A stretch of DNA of 64,000 nt from Chlamydomonas sphaeroides. Lineage: Eukaryota; Chlorophyta; Chlorophyceae; Chlamydomonadales; Chlamydomonadaceae. A model generated the notes under the pieces. That model made no database searches and was not told where the DNA came from. It was given only the letters and a program-made list of their open reading frames with translations. How positions within the stretch are numbered: position 1 is the first letter of the stretch; each line of letters begins with the position of its first letter. A program made the position numbers and the translations under genes. Below, in pieces: positions 61,310 to 64,000 of the stretch. The stretch is taken from contig BDDC01000244.1 in NCBI GenBank assembly GCA_001662425.1, forward strand, positions 1,244 to 65,243. Direction: 5' to 3'.

Positions 61310-63673
61310 CCGTGCCCGTGCCCGTGCCCGTGCCCGTGCCCGTGCTCGGCTGCAGGCTGTGGCCCCGTGGCCCATGCCCGCCCGCAGCTCGTCTGGCATC
61401 CGCGCTGGGGTTGTGCGGCGGCCCCGCTGTGGGGGAGGCGGCCGCCCGGACGCGGCCGCGCCCTCAGTGACCGTCGTTGCGGCCGCCTCCGCGGCCCCGC
61501 CGTACTGAGTCTGGGCGGCCCGCCGTACTGAGTCTGGGCCTGAGCTTGCCGTACTGCCTGCCGTACCTGCAGTACAACTACCGCCAGAACTTGGCCGACA
61601 ACAAGTGGGAGAGCTCGATCTTCAGCCGACCCGTGCCGCCTCCGGCCGATGACGGTGCGGGGCCCGACGGGCGGCAGGTCGCATACCTGTGCAAGCCCAC
61701 GGGGGGGTCTGCGGCTGCCGCTCGCGCAGCGCCCTACGCCAACCTCTCGCCCCAACGACGTCGCTGCGAGGAAGCCCTGCGAACTGCTTTCCGCAACGCA
61801 ACCACATTCCTCCAAGCGCCAGCTGCCCCGCTTGCCCCGGCCCACGCGCCACAGAGTCGTTCACCCGGGTGAAGGTTGGGTGGCTGCTGCCATCGGTGCG
61901 GCAGGAGCTGCTGGACCGGGGCCGGCTGGAGGAGCTGGCCAAGCAGGTGCGGCGAGGGGCGCGACCGCAACTGCGCAGCACCGCGGACAGCGGTCGCTTG
62001 CACTAGTGAAGAGCCGCCGCCTGCACATGTGCAGCTACCGTACGTATGCAGGCGCGTGTGGGGCCACCTGCTCATGTGTGACGGCACCGCTCCGCGCGCG
62101 CTGCCAGCAAGCGGCGCCGCCTTGCAACCAGAGCGCAGCGGCGAGCCCCTCGCCCCCCGCTCGCCCCTCGCCCCTGCCTGCGGCTGCCCGCCCGCCCGCC
62201 CGCCCGCAGCTCAGCCAGGCCTACTACTTCTTCATCCACGGCTTCCCCGCGGAGCTGTGGGAGCAGCTGCCGGCCGTCCTCACGCGCGACACGCCGCGGC
62301 CGAAGGGTGCGGCCGTGCGGTGGATGGACACATGCGCGCTGCCACAGGGTGCCGCTGCGGGGTGGCCTGGAGCGCGCCCTCCGCTCTCTCCTGTCCGCTG
62401 AGCTCCGGAAGGGGGCCGACGGCGGCCTCAGGCCATAGCGCCCGTCTCGGCCGGCAGCCCCCGCCTCCCAGCCGCGGCGGCCCTGCGTCAGTAGCCCCCG
62501 CACGCAGCCGGTGCCTCCTGCTCGCGGCTGTCTGGCACTCGCCCTACCCATATGCCACACCCCTGCACACCCCGCTGCCGCCGTAGCTCGCCCTTCCCCT
62601 TGGGTTTGGGCCCAGGCTCACGCTCGGAGATCCGCATCTAGTCCGTTACAACCAGGGCACTTTCCCCTTGGCGCCTTGTCCCACCCTGCTTAACGCCACC
62701 TCACTGCCGGCCCGCCCCCAGGCGGCGTCACCATCCAGTTGCAGGCGGTGCGAGGCAGCGAGGTGCGGCCCCAGGCCGCTGCCGTCATGCCTGCAGGGGC
62801 CCCAGGCCCGCTGCCGTCATGCCTGCTCCGCCCGGCCCCGACACAACCGCGTGCCCGCCCCCGCCCCGCCCCATCCCGCCCCAACCCCCATCCCACGGCC
62901 AGATCATCTTTGACCAGGTCCTGGGCTCGCCTGACTGCGACTCCGACCTCAGCAGGCTGCTGACGGCCTACACGGCAGCGGCGGAGGCGAACCCCCTGCT
63001 CAAGCCCGCCGTGTCGTGCTTCCGGTGCGGCTGCCTTGGGTTGGGGTCTGGCGGGCCGTGTCATGGCAGCTGGGGCCGCACATCAGCCTGCGGCCGGGGG
63101 GGCTACCACTCACTCGCGTGCTGTGGCGCATGGCGCCCGCGTTGGCCTGTCCGGCGCATCGCCTGAGGGGCACTCGGCTGTCGCCCCGTGGCTGCGGCCG
63201 CAGGTACCTGCCCAAGGGCTACGCCGCGCCCGGCCCAGCCAAGCGCGACGGCAAGGACGGCCCCGCCGGCCGGGCCTCCGGCAGCGCGGGGCCCAGCGCC
63301 AGCCTCGCGGCCAGCGGCGCCGGCGGCAAGGGGCGCGCCCCCAGCGCCGCCAGCGCCGCAGTCCGAGGTCGCGGGGGGCCCGGTGGCGGGCGCGGTGGCG
63401 GCGGCGGCGGTGGTGGCAACGGCGGCGGCGGTAGCGGCGGCGGCCCCAGCGGTAGCCCCAGCGGGGCAGCGGCGACAGAGGCGATCGACTTGGTGGACTC
63501 GGACAACGAGACCGACATTGACCGGCGCCCGCCCGACTCGCCCTGCGACTACGTCCTCATCTGGCTGTACTTTCCGTACTCAGAGAGGCACGGCGGGGGC
63601 ATCGGGGGCAGGGGCATCGGGGGCAGGGGCATCGGGGGCAGGGGCGGGGCAGGGGCGGGGGAGGGGGGCTGGA
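59774..63673 (+). CDS. SMCHD1/GMI1-like GHKL ATPase (both ends incomplete)
   Basis: Exons: 59774-59849, 60037-60261, 60671-60789, 60980-61030, 61573-61654, 61855-61946, 62210-62306, 62722-62762, 62903-63024, 63204 to the gap region; all phases agree. The GHKL N-box is LPLIVNLMELIDNGIDATIG and the G1 box is ITVEDNGRGMD. RFGRGSMSCVAFGDLVQVE follows at the position of the GIGGK-type lid. The next block SFTRVKVGWLL...LEELAKQLSQAYYFFIHG aligns by eye with the SMCHD1 segment that links ATPase and transducer regions, a feature that separates this family from MORC and Hsp90. In plants, related SMC-hinge proteins (GMI1, DMS3) act in DNA repair and RNA-directed silencing; the hinge itself would lie beyond the gap. 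A Gly/Ser-rich insert ends in the acidic IDLVDSDNETDID, a likely SUMO-interacting motif (63484-63522), before YVLIWLYFPYSE resumes. The first coding exon was not found. Confidence 0.75.
61181..61348. repeat. Hexamer tandem repeat, 28 copies
   Basis: Perfect 6-bp register of TGCTCG and TGCCCG units across 168 bp. Order: 4 TGCTCG, three alternating TGCCCG/TGCTCG pairs, 11 further TGCTCG, 6 TGCCCG, 1 TGCTCG. It lies inside intron 61031-61572 of the SMCHD1-like gene, whose flanking exons join in phase 0 without it. Confidence 0.95.
63596..63640. repeat. 15-bp G-rich tandem repeat at gap edge
   Basis: Three copies of GGGGCATCGGGGGCA, then a GGGGC/GGGGA-rich run leading into the N gap at 63674. 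The coding exon of the SMCHD1-like gene probably ends near 63588, so the repeat is likely intronic. Confidence 0.85.
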
Positions 63674-63994
63674 NNNNNNNNNNNNNNNNNNNNNNNNNNN
63701 NNNNNNNNNNNNNNNNNNNNNNNNNNNNNNNNNNNNNNNNNNNNNNNNNNNNNNNNNNNNNNNNNNNNNNNNNNNNNNNNNNNNNNNNNNNNNNNNNNNN
63801 NNNNNNNNNNNNNNNNNNNNNNNNNNNNNNNNNNNNNNNNNNNNNNNNNNNNNNNNNNNNNNNNNNNNNNNNNNNNNNNNNNNNNNNNNNNNNNNNNNNN
63901 NNNNNNNNNNNNNNNNNNNNNNNNNNNNNNNNNNNNNNNNNNNNNNNNNNNNNNNNNNNNNNNNNNNNNNNNNNNNNNNNNNNNNNNNNNNNNN
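63674..63994. other. Assembly gap (321 N)
   Basis: Run of N directly after a G-rich tandem repeat. The remaining six bases of the window are too few to annotate. Confidence 0.99.
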
Positions 63995-64000
63995 GGGGCG

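Noticed and set aside
61181..61348. CRISPR-like array
   Set aside because: The unit is 6 bp with no spacers, in a eukaryotic nuclear gene; this is a microsatellite-type repeat.
61079..61399. Arg-Ala, His-Glu and Val-Leu repeat proteins over the hexamer array
   Set aside because: Any 6-bp repeat keeps all frames open. The array is intronic and no motif or phase supports translation.

Overview
The window reads as nuclear DNA of a volvocine or chlamydomonadalean green alga (Chlamydomonas/Volvox type). The signs are very high GC, dense short introns (about 60-850 bp, almost all GT...CAG), TGTAA poly(A) signals downstream of several genes, a hydroxyproline-rich extracellular-matrix protein with Ser-Pro runs, and ciliary coiled-coil proteins. 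The species cannot be fixed from the sequence. There are two assembly gaps (10047-10472 and 63674-63994). I saw no rRNA, tRNA, CRISPR or intact transposon.

Layout. 1-5344 (+): 3' part of a secreted proline-rich protein with a jacalin-like lectin fold, a TCAF/M60-N-terminal-like region and a C-terminal WSC domain. 7923-9355 (-): MRNIP-like zinc-ribbon protein. 9356-10996: gene-poor, with an ATCGAT-rich patch around a gap. 10997-19102 (-): complete 19-exon EFTUD2/Snu114, the U5 snRNP GTPase. 20110-30765 (-): 28-exon TRP-like cation channel of about 1590 aa. 31603-36031 (-): coiled-coil protein of trichoplein/TPH type. 36606-40074 (-): coiled-coil protein with a hinderin-like core. 40675-44125 (+): MNS1 (FAP127), a ciliary microtubule inner protein, divergent from the previous gene. 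44663-45331 (+): small orphan protein. 45538-49366 (+): LCMT/TIGR00027-type SAM methyltransferase. 50240-51393 (-): low-complexity orphan. 52377-58871 (+): about 1439-aa protein with an EF-hand-like motif and a C-terminal two-helix membrane hairpin. 59774 to the right gap (+): SMCHD1/GMI1-like GHKL ATPase, incomplete at both ends.

Most models were built by joining exons whose phases agree across every junction and whose total is a multiple of three: EFTUD2 991 aa, channel 1590, TPH protein 604, hinderin-like 879, MNS1 504, methyltransferase 450, EF-hand protein 1439. Functionally the genes are unrelated housekeeping, ciliary, membrane and wall genes rather than one pathway. The exception is the block 31603-44125, with three adjacent coiled-coil genes, two of them divergent over a 600-bp shared upstream region. 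Noteworthy signals are five GC-AG introns, a 170-bp repeat inserted in two adjacent EFTUD2 introns, an intron whose two splice junctions carry the same direct repeat, and a 28-copy hexamer repeat inside an intron of the SMCHD1-like gene.
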